Source of the DNA: Sphingobacteriia bacterium 24-36-13 | Lineage (GTDB): Bacteria; Bacteroidota; Bacteroidia; Chitinophagales; Chitinophagaceae | Assembly (NCBI GenBank): GCA_002281875.1 | Contig: NCHN01000001.1 | Coordinates: forward strand, 123,144-187,143 | Length of the DNA: 64,000 nucleotides | Direction of reading: 5' to 3' | Notes under the pieces: generated by a model | Told to the model about the DNA's origin: nothing | Databases searched by the model: none | The model's input: the letters and a program-made list of their open reading frames with translations, nothing else | Program-made: the position numbers and the translations under genes | Shown: piece after piece, positions 36,836 through 45,197 of the stretch | Numbering within the stretch: the stretch's first letter is position 1 | Layout: each line of letters opens with the position of its first letter

Positions 36836-38161
36836 TTAGTAACGGTACATATCAGATTTGAAAGGACCATTTTTGCTGATACCTAAATAGGCAGCTTGCT
36901 CATCGGTTAATTCATCTAATTGCGCACCTACTTTTGCAAGGTGTAAACGAGCTACTTTCTCATCTAAATGCTTAGGTAAAACGTATACTTTGTTTTCGTA
37001 GTTCTTGTGGTTTAACCACAATTCAATTTGTGCTAAAGTTTGGTTACTGAAAGAGTTACTCATCACAAATGAAGGGTGACCAGTAGCACAACCTAAGTTT
37101 ACCAATCTGCCTTCCGCTAGAACAATAACGTCTTTACCATCAATATTGTATAAATCTACTTGAGGCTTAATGGTATCTTTTGTATTGCCATAATTTGCAT
37201 TTAACCAAGCCATGTCTATTTCAATATCAAAGTGACCGATATTACAAACAATTGCTTTGTCTTTCATCAAACGGAAATGCTTCTCGGTAATCAAGTCTCT
37301 ACAACCTGATGCAGTAACCACAATATCAGCTTCAGTTACAGCAATAGCCATTGGTTTAACTTCAAATCCATCCATTGCAGCTTGCAAAGCACAAATTGGG
37401 TCAATCTCAGTAACAATTACTCTACAGCCTGCTCCACGAAGAGAAAGGGCAGATCCTTTACCAACATCTCCGTATCCACCAACAACGGCAACTTTACCAG
37501 CCATCATTACGTCGGTAGCTCTGCGGATTGCATCAACTAAAGACTCTTGACAACCATATTTGTTATCGAACTTAGATTTAGTAACAGAATCGTTCACATT
37601 GATTGCAGGAATTGGTAAAGTACCTTTAGCCATGCGCTCATATAAACGATGAACACCTGTTGTAGTTTCTTCAGATAACCCTTTAATATGAGCTATTAAT
37701 TCAGGATATTTATCAAAAACCATATTGGTTAAATCTCCACCATCATCTAAAATCATATTTAATGGACGATCAGCTCCTCCGAAAAACAAAGTTTGCTCAA
37801 TACACCAATCTGCTTCTTCTTGGGTTTGACCTTTCCAAGCAAATACACCAATTCCAGCAGCAGCAATAGCAGCAGCAGCTTGATCTTGTGTAGAAAATAT
37901 ATTACAAGAGCTCCATTTAACTTCGGCACCTAATGCAACTAACGTTTCAATTAAAACTGCAGTTTGAATGGTCATATGTAAACAACCTGCTACCCTTGCA
38001 CCTTTCAAAGGTTGAGAAGCACCATATTCAGCACGTAAAGCCATTAAACCTGGCATTTCCGCTTCAGCTAAACGAATTTCTTTACGACCCCAATCGGCCA
38101 AGCTAATATCAGCTACTTTGTAAGGTAAGCTGAAATCAATTGTAGATGTTAATGTAGACAT
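36836..38161 (-). CDS. ahcY: Adenosylhomocysteinase
   Basis: A 441-residue NAD-dependent enzyme that splits S-adenosylhomocysteine into adenosine and homocysteine, clearing the product of methylation. Seen: [20 protein letters not shown] at the start, [20 protein letters not shown] with the substrate loop, the NAD-binding [18 protein letters not shown], and the C-terminal PFKSDMYRY that closes the cofactor site. Normal length. It has its own promoter element and a strong terminator, so it is monocistronic. It is divergent from an Lrp/AsnC regulator. Confidence 0.97.
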   Translation of the reverse strand: MSTLTSTIDFSLPYKVADISLADWGRKEIRLAEAEMPGLMALRAEYGASQPLKGARVAGCLHMTIQTAVLIETLVALGAEVKWSSCNIFSTQDQAAAAIAAAGIGVFAWKGQTQEEADWCIEQTLFFGGADRPLNMILDDGGDLTNMVFDKYPELIAHIKGLSEETTTGVHRLYERMAKGTLPIPAINVNDSVTKSKFDNKYGCQESLVDAIRRATDVMMAGKVAVVGGYGDVGKGSALSLRGAGCRVIVTEIDPICALQAAMDGFEVKPMAIAVTEADIVVTASGCRDLITEKHFRLMKDKAIVCNIGHFDIEIDMAWLNANYGNTKDTIKPQVDLYNIDGKDVIVLAEGRLVNLGCATGHPSFVMSNSFSNQTLAQIELWLNHKNYENKVYVLPKHLDEKVARLHLAKVGAQLDELTDEQAAYLGISKNGPFKSDMYRY

Positions 38162-38181
38162 AATAGAATTTTATTGTAGTG

Positions 38182-38189
38182 CAAAGCTA
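38182..38189 (-). promoter_or_regulatory. Candidate -7 element for ahcY
   Basis: TAGCTTTG on the minus strand, a full TAnnTTTG match, 20 bp upstream of the ahcY ATG. It is in the 118-bp divergent region shared with the Lrp/AsnC gene. Confidence 0.42.
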
Positions 38190-38252
38190 ATTTTAAAGAA
38201 TAAAAGCACATAATTATTTATAAATAAAGAATAAATGTCTATTTTGTCATTT

Positions 38253-38269
38253 TATTTTAGAATAAAATA
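38253..38269. promoter_or_regulatory. AT-rich palindrome in the ahcY/Lrp divergent region
   Basis: TATTTTA-GAA-TAAAATA is a perfect 7-3-7 inverted repeat ending 10 bp before the Lrp/AsnC start. Position and symmetry fit an operator for the Lrp-type dimer, such as autoregulation. Assignment is by position only. Confidence 0.4.
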
Positions 38270-38279
38270 GTATAATGCC

Positions 38280-38777
38280 ATGCCAAGACCAATTAAAAAA
38301 GCCGAATCCACTGTTTCTCTTTCTTTAGATTCTAAAGACATTGCCATTTTAAAAGTGTTACAGCAAAATGCAAGAGCCACAGTTAAGGAAATTGCTGATC
38401 AAGTTCATTTGAGTACAACCCCAGTTCATGAACGAATAAAACGAATGGAAGAATCGGGTGTAATAAAACAATATGCCACATTAGTTGATCACACAAAAGT
38501 AAAAAAGGGATTAATGGTTATTTGTTATGTCTCTTTAAAGCAACATGATAAAACAGCAGGTGGAAAATTTATTAAACGAATGCACGAATTAAATGAAGTA
38601 ATAGAGTGTTACAATATTTCAGGTGAATTCGATTTCATGTTAAAAGTGGTAGCGGAAAGTATGGATGCGTATTATGATTTTCATGTAAACAAATTGTCTC
38701 AAGCCGAAAATATAGGACATGTGCAGTCGGTATTTGTAATGGGCGTGATTAAACAAACGCATGTATTAGTTCATTGA
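38280..38777 (+). CDS. Lrp/AsnC family transcriptional regulator
   Basis: A 165-residue regulator. The N-terminal winged HTH is LDSKDIAILKVLQQNARATV...QVHLSTTPVHERIKRMEESG; the C-terminal RAM domain for effector binding and oligomerisation follows (VISG-like NISGEFDFMLKVVAESM and the closing SVFVMGVIKQT). It is divergent from ahcY, and Lrp-family proteins often act on divergent neighbours. The start ATG at 38280 is in frame; an ATG five bases earlier is not. Confidence 0.92.
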   Translation: MPRPIKKAESTVSLSLDSKDIAILKVLQQNARATVKEIADQVHLSTTPVHERIKRMEESGVIKQYATLVDHTKVKKGLMVICYVSLKQHDKTAGGKFIKRMHELNEVIECYNISGEFDFMLKVVAESMDAYYDFHVNKLSQAENIGHVQSVFVMGVIKQTHVLVH

Positions 38778-38806
38778 TTAAGTAATTTGCACTAAAATAA
38801 GTTCCA

Positions 38807-40270
38807 TTGTCTAGCGCTATTTTCAATTTTAATGCATCGTATCAATCATTGGGAAATTCCTTTTTTGAATGGGTAAAACCTACACCCGTTCAAGCTCCCC
38901 ATTTACTGTTGTTTAATAATTCGTTGTCAAAGGAACTAGGTCTTACCCTAAATATAGCAAATGATAAAGATGGTTCTGTTGAGCAAATTTTGAGTGGAAA
39001 TAAACTGGCAGAAGGCTCGCAACCAATGGCACAAGCATATGCTGGTCATCAGTTTGGCTATTTTACCATGCTTGGAGATGGAAGGGCTATTTTATTGGGG
39101 GAGCATATAAGCCCCGGTCAGCAAAGATTCGACATTCAATTGAAAGGCTCGGGTCCTACGCCTTATTCAAGAAGGGGAGATGGGAGAGCAACGCTTAAGG
39201 CAATGTTGAGAGAGTATCTCATTAGCGAAGCAATGCATGGATTGGGTATTCCAACCTCTAGAAGTTTGGCTATAGTAACAACTGGAGAAAAAGTGTATAG
39301 AGAAGAAATTCAAGATGGTGCAGTTTTAACAAGGGTCATGCAAAGTCATATAAGAGTTGGAAGCTTCGAATACGTCAATCATTATTTGACCAAAGAAGAT
39401 TTAAACACCTACACCAAATATACGCTTGCAAGACATTACCCATCGGCTGCTGTAGAAAATCCAGCTTTATCATTATTGAAAGAAGTGTTGATTCAACAAG
39501 TGCATTTAATAGTGAATTGGATGCGAGTAGGGTTTATTCATGGGGTAATGAACACCGATAATATGTCTATAGCAGGTGAAACATTTGATTATGGCCCATG
39601 TGCATTTATGAATAGATACGACCCATCAAAAGTATTTAGTTCTATTGATACCAATGGCAGGTATGCATTTGCCAATCAACCAGGCATTGCACATTGGAAT
39701 TTAAGTTGCCTTGCCAATGCATTATTACCCATCATTCATGACAACCAAGAACAAGCAGTTGAATTAGCAAAAGAAATATTGAATTTGTTCCCCGATTTAT
39801 ATACACAATCATATACTGCAATGATGGCGGCCAAGATTGGGTTCCCAAAAAATCAATTATCTGATGAAGTAGTTGAGTTAATAAAAGAACTATTAAACTG
39901 GATGAAAGAAAATCAAGCGGATTATACCAACACTTTTTTACAAATTCAATCTGTTCTTTTTCCTGAAGGGATTTATGCCGGTTCATTTTTTACGGATTGG
40001 CTAAAAAAGCGAGAAGCTTTATTGAATAAGCAGGGAAGTAGTGTTGCCCAAGCTAAAGAATTAATGCAGTCGCAAAATCCGTTGGTGATTCCTAGAAATC
40101 ATTGGGTAGAAAAAGTATTGGATTCAGTAGCTCTTACTGGAGATTTAACTTCCTTTAATGCTTTTCTAAAAGTGTTACAAACACCATATCAACCAATAAC
40201 TGGAATTGAAATATACCAAGCACCTCCTGAAAATGGGGATGGTTTTTATGCTACTTATTGTGGAACTTAA
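38807..40270 (+). CDS. selO: SelO (YdiU) family protein adenylyltransferase
   Basis: A 487-residue pseudokinase-fold enzyme that transfers AMP to protein Ser, Thr or Tyr. The family pattern is complete: AGHQFGYFTMLGDGRAILLGE, QLKGSGPTPYSRRGDGRATL, GIPTSRSLAIVTTGE, and GFIHGVMNTDNMSIAGETFDYGPCAFM with the inverted catalytic region. It ends CGT where eukaryotic SelO carries Sec. Upstream in frame a stop (38798-38800) leaves only the TTG at 38807 as a possible start before conserved sequence, so this gene uses TTG. It begins 29 bp after the Lrp gene. Confidence 0.92.
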   Translation: MSSAIFNFNASYQSLGNSFFEWVKPTPVQAPHLLLFNNSLSKELGLTLNIANDKDGSVEQILSGNKLAEGSQPMAQAYAGHQFGYFTMLGDGRAILLGEHISPGQQRFDIQLKGSGPTPYSRRGDGRATLKAMLREYLISEAMHGLGIPTSRSLAIVTTGEKVYREEIQDGAVLTRVMQSHIRVGSFEYVNHYLTKEDLNTYTKYTLARHYPSAAVENPALSLLKEVLIQQVHLIVNWMRVGFIHGVMNTDNMSIAGETFDYGPCAFMNRYDPSKVFSSIDTNGRYAFANQPGIAHWNLSCLANALLPIIHDNQEQAVELAKEILNLFPDLYTQSYTAMMAAKIGFPKNQLSDEVVELIKELLNWMKENQADYTNTFLQIQSVLFPEGIYAGSFFTDWLKKREALLNKQGSSVAQAKELMQSQNPLVIPRNHWVEKVLDSVALTGDLTSFNAFLKVLQTPYQPITGIEIYQAPPENGDGFYATYCGT

Positions 40271-40771
40271 TTATAGGTTGATCCCCATTATATAGTCATC
40301 CATCACAAATCCTTTTTCTAACTCAAAAACATTTTCTGCAAGTATACTCAAACCTTGTTTTTTGTAAAACTCAATAGCGGGATTTTGCTTATTCACTTGG
40401 AGAATCAATTGTTTGCCTCCATTTTCCTTCGCGTATGCTTTCACAGCAGATAAGAGTGCTTTTCCAGCACCTGTTTTATGTGCCAAGGGCAAAATGTATA
40501 ATTTATTCAGTTTAAAAACGCCCTTTAGCTCATTCGAAACAGAGGCGAATCCAATCACATCATTTTCGTTTGGTTTTATGGATGCTGTTTCAAATAAATA
40601 AAATTGGTGCCCTTTAGTCATTTGTTGTACTAAAGATGCTGTGCTATACATTAAGTCTAACATATACTTAATCTGCTTTTCAGATATAATGTCTCCATAT
40701 GTAGAAGGCCAGGTATTATAAGCAATTTGCTGAATAGCGGGTATATCGTCTAGTGTAGCAATTCTAATCAT
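40271..40771 (-). CDS. GNAT family N-acetyltransferase
   Basis: A 166-residue acetyltransferase. LNKLYILPLAHKTGAGKALLSAVK (acetyl-CoA motif A, about 98-120) and LILQVNKQNPAIEFYKKQGL (motif B) are clear. IAYNTWPSTYGDIISEKQI at the start is typical of one GNAT subgroup. Its ATG overlaps the valS stop by one base, so the genes are probably coupled; the acceptor is not known. It abuts the convergent selO stop. Confidence 0.88.
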   Translation of the reverse strand: MIRIATLDDIPAIQQIAYNTWPSTYGDIISEKQIKYMLDLMYSTASLVQQMTKGHQFYLFETASIKPNENDVIGFASVSNELKGVFKLNKLYILPLAHKTGAGKALLSAVKAYAKENGGKQLILQVNKQNPAIEFYKKQGLSILAENVFELEKGFVMDDYIMGINL

Positions 40772-43398
40772 TACAATGATTTCAAGCTTTCTTCAATCGT
40801 TTTAATTCTAGCTTCCGCGTCAGCCTGTTTTTTTCTTTCTAAAGCAATGATTTCAGGCTTTGCATTTTGTACAAATTTTTCATTGCTCAACTTTTTCATT
40901 ACTGATGCAAGAAAATTTTGTTCGTAATCAAGGTCTTTTAAAAGACGATCTTTAATGGCAGCAGTATCCAATTGTTGTTCTGCTTCTATAAAGAATTTGT
41001 CTTTCTCCATATTAACCACAATGGTATTTGCTACAGCAGTTGAAGTATAAACTACGCTGCTGGCATTAACCTGTTTCATCAAAATGGGTTCAATGGCTTT
41101 ATACCCGTTGGTGTTTTCTGCCATGATATGCAATACTACAGGGTCTTTTGGCTTTAGTTGGTTTTTATTTCTAGCGTCTCTTAGTTTAGTAATTACGTCT
41201 TTTAATAAACTTCCTGCTGCTAAAATAGTCTCATCCGCAGGGATGGGTTTCCCTTGTAATTTTACAGTGAGATCTTCATTTTGCTCTTTTAATAAATGGA
41301 ATATTTCTTCCGTTATAAAAGGCATGATGGGGTGTAATAATTCCATTAATTTTTCGAAGAATTCAATGGTTTTATTGTACACTTTGGGGTCTACTGGTTG
41401 CTCAAATCCTGGCTTTGCCCACTCTAAGTACCAACTGCAGAAATCGTCCCAAATTAATGAGTAAATGGTTTTCAGCGCTTCGCTCAATTTAAATTGAGTC
41501 ATCAATTCATCCACTTCAGCACTTACTTGGTTTAGCCTATTTTCAAACCAATTAATAGCAAATGTTGCTTCTTCTGAGTCGGTACATGTTGAAGTGCTGG
41601 CTAAACGGGCTTCCCACATTTTTACCAACTTCAACGCATTCCAGAGTTTATTATTAAAGTTTCTGCCTTGTTCTAAGGAAGACTCATCAAATAAAATATC
41701 GTTTCCTGCTGGAGAGGCTATTAAGATTCCAAACCTTACTGCATCGGCTCCATATTGATCAATCAAACCAAGTAAGTCCGGAGAATTTCCTAGGCTCTTA
41801 CTCATTTTACGCCCTAGTTTATCTCTTACAATGCCTGTAAAATAGACGTCATTAAAAGGTTTAGCGCCTTTGTACTCATAGCCAGCCATGATCATCCTAG
41901 CAACCCAAAAGAAAATAATTTCAGGAGCAGTTACTAAAGTGCTTGTAGGGTAGTAATAATTTACTTCTTCATTATTGGGTTTGCTTAAACCATTAAAAAC
42001 TTCAAAGGGCCAGAGCCAACTACTGAACCATGTATCTAAGCAATCCTGGTCTTGGTAAATATCTGCAATGGTTAAAGAGGCGTTGCCTGTAACAGTTTTT
42101 AATTCTGTTAATGCTTCTTCTGCGGTTTTAGCAACCGTAAAAGAACCGTCTTGTGTATACCATGCTGGTATGCGATGTCCCCACCATAATTGTCTGCTGA
42201 TACACCAGTCTTTTACATTTTCCATCCAGTGCCGGTACAAGTTTTTGAACTTTGCAGGATGAAAATGAATTTCATCATCCATTACAGCAGTTAATGCTGG
42301 TGCTGCCAAATCTTTCATACTTACCCACCATTGCAAACTTAAACGCGGTTCTACAACTGCATCGGTTCTTTCACTGAAACCAACTTGGTTGGTGTATTCT
42401 TCAATTTTATCAATATGGCCAGCCGCTTCTAAATCGGCAACAATCTTTTTTCTTACTTCAAAACGATCAAGGCCTATATACATTTGTGCAGCATCACTCA
42501 TTGTGCCATCATCGTTCATGGTATCAATGATTTCCAAATTGTATTTCTGCCCCAGCTGATAGTCGTTCATATCATGTGCGGGAGTCACTTTTAATGCACC
42601 TGTTCCAAAATCTAGGGTAACATATTCATCTGGAATGATTTTGATTTTTCTATTAATCAATGGAACAAATGCATATTGTCCATGAAGGAATTTGTACCGC
42701 TCATCTGCAGGGTTCACGCAAATTGCTGCATCGCCCAAAATAGTTTCAGGTCTTACAGTAGCAATGGTTATAGTACCTCCATTTTCGAGATGGTATTTTA
42801 CATGGTACAATTTGCTCTGTACTTCTTTGTAAATAACTTCTTCATCACTTAGGGCTGTTTTTGCTTTTACATCCCAGTTAATCATTCGCTTCCCTCTATA
42901 TATATAGCCCTTTTTATAGAGGTCTATGAATACATTAATTACAGAATCGTAATAATCGGGGTCCATGGTAAAACTGGTTCTATCCCAATCTAAACTACAG
43001 CCCATTTTACGAAGTTGTTGCAAAATAATGCCACCATATTTCTCTTTCCATTCCCATGCATAATCTAAAAATTCAGACCTGCTTAAAGAAGACTTAGCAA
43101 TACCTTTTTCACGCAACATTCCAACTACTTTGGCTTCTGTAGCTATGGAAGCATGGTCGGTTCCAGGAACCCAACATGCATTTTTACCCTGCATTCTTGC
43201 TCGTCTTACTAAAATATCTTGTATGGTATTATTAAGGCAATGCCCCATATGTAATACGCCCGTAACATTGGGGGGAGGTATTACAACGGTATAAGGTTCA
43301 CGGTCATCTGGTTTACTGGAAAAATAATTTTTATTGATCCAATGTTTGTACCATTTTGCTTCTATTTCCGTAGGGATATAATTCTTGCTCAGCTCCAT
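40771..43398 (-). CDS. valS: Valyl-tRNA synthetase
   Basis: An 875-residue class Ia aminoacyl-tRNA synthetase. The HIGH-type motif is PPPNVTGVLHMGHCLNNT, KMSKS is in GRKMSKSLGNSPDLL, and the CP1 editing domain lies between (ATVRPETILGDAAICVNP). The C-terminal coiled-coil arm is present (KLSNEKFVQNAKPEIIALER). The frame is open to 43416, but that codon overlaps a -7 element, and MELSKNYIPTEIEAKWY at 43398 is the typical start. Confidence 0.97.
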   Translation of the reverse strand: MELSKNYIPTEIEAKWYKHWINKNYFSSKPDDREPYTVVIPPPNVTGVLHMGHCLNNTIQDILVRRARMQGKNACWVPGTDHASIATEAKVVGMLREKGIAKSSLSRSEFLDYAWEWKEKYGGIILQQLRKMGCSLDWDRTSFTMDPDYYDSVINVFIDLYKKGYIYRGKRMINWDVKAKTALSDEEVIYKEVQSKLYHVKYHLENGGTITIATVRPETILGDAAICVNPADERYKFLHGQYAFVPLINRKIKIIPDEYVTLDFGTGALKVTPAHDMNDYQLGQKYNLEIIDTMNDDGTMSDAAQMYIGLDRFEVRKKIVADLEAAGHIDKIEEYTNQVGFSERTDAVVEPRLSLQWWVSMKDLAAPALTAVMDDEIHFHPAKFKNLYRHWMENVKDWCISRQLWWGHRIPAWYTQDGSFTVAKTAEEALTELKTVTGNASLTIADIYQDQDCLDTWFSSWLWPFEVFNGLSKPNNEEVNYYYPTSTLVTAPEIIFFWVARMIMAGYEYKGAKPFNDVYFTGIVRDKLGRKMSKSLGNSPDLLGLIDQYGADAVRFGILIASPAGNDILFDESSLEQGRNFNNKLWNALKLVKMWEARLASTSTCTDSEEATFAINWFENRLNQVSAEVDELMTQFKLSEALKTIYSLIWDDFCSWYLEWAKPGFEQPVDPKVYNKTIEFFEKLMELLHPIMPFITEEIFHLLKEQNEDLTVKLQGKPIPADETILAAGSLLKDVITKLRDARNKNQLKPKDPVVLHIMAENTNGYKAIEPILMKQVNASSVVYTSTAVANTIVVNMEKDKFFIEAEQQLDTAAIKDRLLKDLDYEQNFLASVMKKLSNEKFVQNAKPEIIALERKKQADAEARIKTIEESLKSL

Positions 43399-43413
43399 AA
43401 AATCGATTGGCTG

Positions 43414-43421
43414 CAAATTTA
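43414..43421 (-). promoter_or_regulatory. Candidate -7 element for valS
   Basis: TAAATTTG on the minus strand, full TAnnTTTG match, 15 bp before the ATG at 43398. Confidence 0.4.
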
Positions 43422-43469
43422 AGGAAACTGTAGGAGCTTGTTGTAATCTTCTAGATGATTAGGGGCTAT

Positions 43470-43733
43470 TTACCAAGTAGAAATGATTTCTGTTTTGTCA
43501 GAAATTGACTCAGAGAACGAGGGTGGGCGTAAAAATTGTTCCAATTCCGATAAACAAACTTCAGAATCAAGTTGGCTGGGTAAACAAAGCTGGGTTACTT
43601 TCTGGGTAGCTTTTTTGCCAATTATTTTTGCAGCCCGCTCTGGAGAACTACAAGCAAATAGGCCGAATACTAGTCCAGCCATAATGATGGGGCTTACAAT
43701 TAGTTTGGGGGTTTCAGTTTTGCAGTATCTCAT
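43470..43733 (-). CDS. Small putative lipoprotein
   Basis: An 87-residue ORF. After a short basic start, residues 11-27 are hydrophobic and end in the lipobox-like LFACSS at about Cys28, so it reads like an exported lipoprotein; the rest is unremarkable (KIIGKKATQKVTQLCLPSQ). The opposite strand has an equally long ORF with poorer composition. No family recognised, so it may be a lineage-specific gene. Confidence 0.5.
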   Translation of the reverse strand: MRYCKTETPKLIVSPIIMAGLVFGLFACSSPERAAKIIGKKATQKVTQLCLPSQLDSEVCLSELEQFLRPPSFSESISDKTEIISTW

Positions 43734-43766
43734 AACAAGTATATAAACGGGTGGTTGACTTATTTG

Positions 43767-43803
43767 TTACAACTAAGAGCTTATTTTTTATCATTAGTTG
43801 TAA
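43767..43803. repeat. Inverted repeat upstream of the exonuclease/GIY-YIG gene
   Basis: TTACAACTAA at 43767-43776 and TTAGTTGTAA at 43794-43803 are a perfect 10-bp inverted repeat with a 17-base AT-rich spacer, 36 bp before the next start. No T run follows, so an operator or mRNA hairpin is more likely than a terminator. Confidence 0.5.
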
Positions 43804-43839
43804 TTTCTATAAGAATATTACAAATCTTATCTTGCAGCC

Positions 43840-45171
43840 ATGCGATTTGCGGTAGTGGATATTGAAACAACAGGGGGATTCCCTAGTCAGCATGGTATAA
43901 CAGAGATAGCTATCGTGTTGTACAATGGTTCGGAAGTAGAAGGAATTTATGAAACTTTAGTAAACCCCCATCAGCCTATACCACCTTTTGTAATTGGTAT
44001 GACCGGCATCACGAATGCAATGGTTGAAGCAGCCCCATCTTTTCATGAAGTGGCCCCACAAATTTATAACTTATTGAAAAATAGGGTATTTGTAGCGCAT
44101 AACGTCAATTTTGATTTCAGCTTTGTTAAGCATCATTTAAAAGAAGCTGGGTTTGAATTACAAACACCTAAGCTATGTACCATCCGTTTAAGTAGAAAGG
44201 TTTTTCCGGGTTTTCCCAAATATGGGTTGGGCCATTTATGTAGACAACTCAATATTGAAATTGAAAATAGGCATCGGGCTGGGGGAGATGCCAAAGCAAC
44301 TGCTAAAGTATTAGACTTGGTTTTACAAAATAATGGGGAGCGATTGGTTAAAGAGATGTTGCAGAAAGAAAACCGGGAACAATTAATGCCGCCTAATTTA
44401 CCAGGACATTATATTCAATCTTTACCCGATTCTCCTGGGGTATATTATTTTCATAATAAACTGGGTAAAGTCATTTATGTAGGCAAGGCAAAAAATATAA
44501 AAAAAAGAGTAGTTAGCCATTTTACTGGGTTAGACTTAAGTAAAAAAAGACAGGACTTCTTGAGAGAAATCTATGAAATTTCCTATACGGAATGCCCAAC
44601 TGAATTCATTGCCATTCTATTTGAAAGTATAGAAATTAAAAGACTATGGCCAGCATTTAATAAAAGTCAGAAAAAATTTGAACAGCTTTGGGCAATTTAT
44701 CAGTTTGAAGATAATCGGGGTTATCTGAGATTGGCCATTGATAAAAAGCATAAGAATGCCCAACCAGTGCAGGCTTTTTCGTTATTGGCCGATGCGCACC
44801 GAGAGTTGTGGAAATTAGTGAGAGAATTTGAGCTTCATCCAGCATTGTGTTTTTTAGATAAAACGATTCCAAATGAATGGCCCGATTCCAAAATTCATAA
44901 TGAACAAGTAAAAAAGGCCCTCCATTATATTGCTTCAGAAAAAGCGTCTTATATAATTAAAGAAAGCAATACCGCTATTTTAATTGAAAAAGGAAAATTT
45001 GTGGGGATGGGCCCCATAGATCACTTAGAAATGGCTGAACCTTCTGCACCTGCTTATATTGCTGCTGTTAAAGAAGCGGTAACTCCCTATGCCGAAAATG
45101 AAGTCATTAAATCAATGCTTAGAAAGTATTTGGAAAGATATCCTCATCGTGTGGTGCGTATAGTGGAATAA
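43840..45171 (+). CDS. DEDDh exonuclease fused to GIY-YIG nuclease domain
   Basis: A 443-residue two-nuclease protein. Residues 1-170 are a DnaQ-type 3'-5' exonuclease: DIETTG (Asp7, Glu9), FVAHNVNFDFSF, and HRAGGDAKAT with the DEDDh His. Residues about 195-285 form a UvrC/Cho-like GIY-YIG domain, GVYYFHNKLGKVIYVGKAKN, followed by the FESIEIKRLWPAFNKS block found in UvrC. The remaining 150 residues are not recognised. DNA repair is likely; the exonuclease-UvrC fusion is known in other bacteria. Preceded by an inverted repeat. Confidence 0.9.
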   Translation: MRFAVVDIETTGGFPSQHGITEIAIVLYNGSEVEGIYETLVNPHQPIPPFVIGMTGITNAMVEAAPSFHEVAPQIYNLLKNRVFVAHNVNFDFSFVKHHLKEAGFELQTPKLCTIRLSRKVFPGFPKYGLGHLCRQLNIEIENRHRAGGDAKATAKVLDLVLQNNGERLVKEMLQKENREQLMPPNLPGHYIQSLPDSPGVYYFHNKLGKVIYVGKAKNIKKRVVSHFTGLDLSKKRQDFLREIYEISYTECPTEFIAILFESIEIKRLWPAFNKSQKKFEQLWAIYQFEDNRGYLRLAIDKKHKNAQPVQAFSLLADAHRELWKLVREFELHPALCFLDKTIPNEWPDSKIHNEQVKKALHYIASEKASYIIKESNTAILIEKGKFVGMGPIDHLEMAEPSAPAYIAAVKEAVTPYAENEVIKSMLRKYLERYPHRVVRIVE

Positions 45172-45197
45172 TCTACTTTCGCCTCCCTAAAAATTGA

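Noticed and set aside
36667-36870. 67-residue minus-strand ORF between ahcY and the histidine kinase
   Set aside because: It runs through the ahcY terminator hairpin and T run and overlaps the end of ahcY, so it is not a believable gene.
43483-43746. 87-residue plus-strand ORF opposite the small lipoprotein
   Set aside because: The minus strand reads as a signal peptide with a lipobox; the plus strand has no such features.
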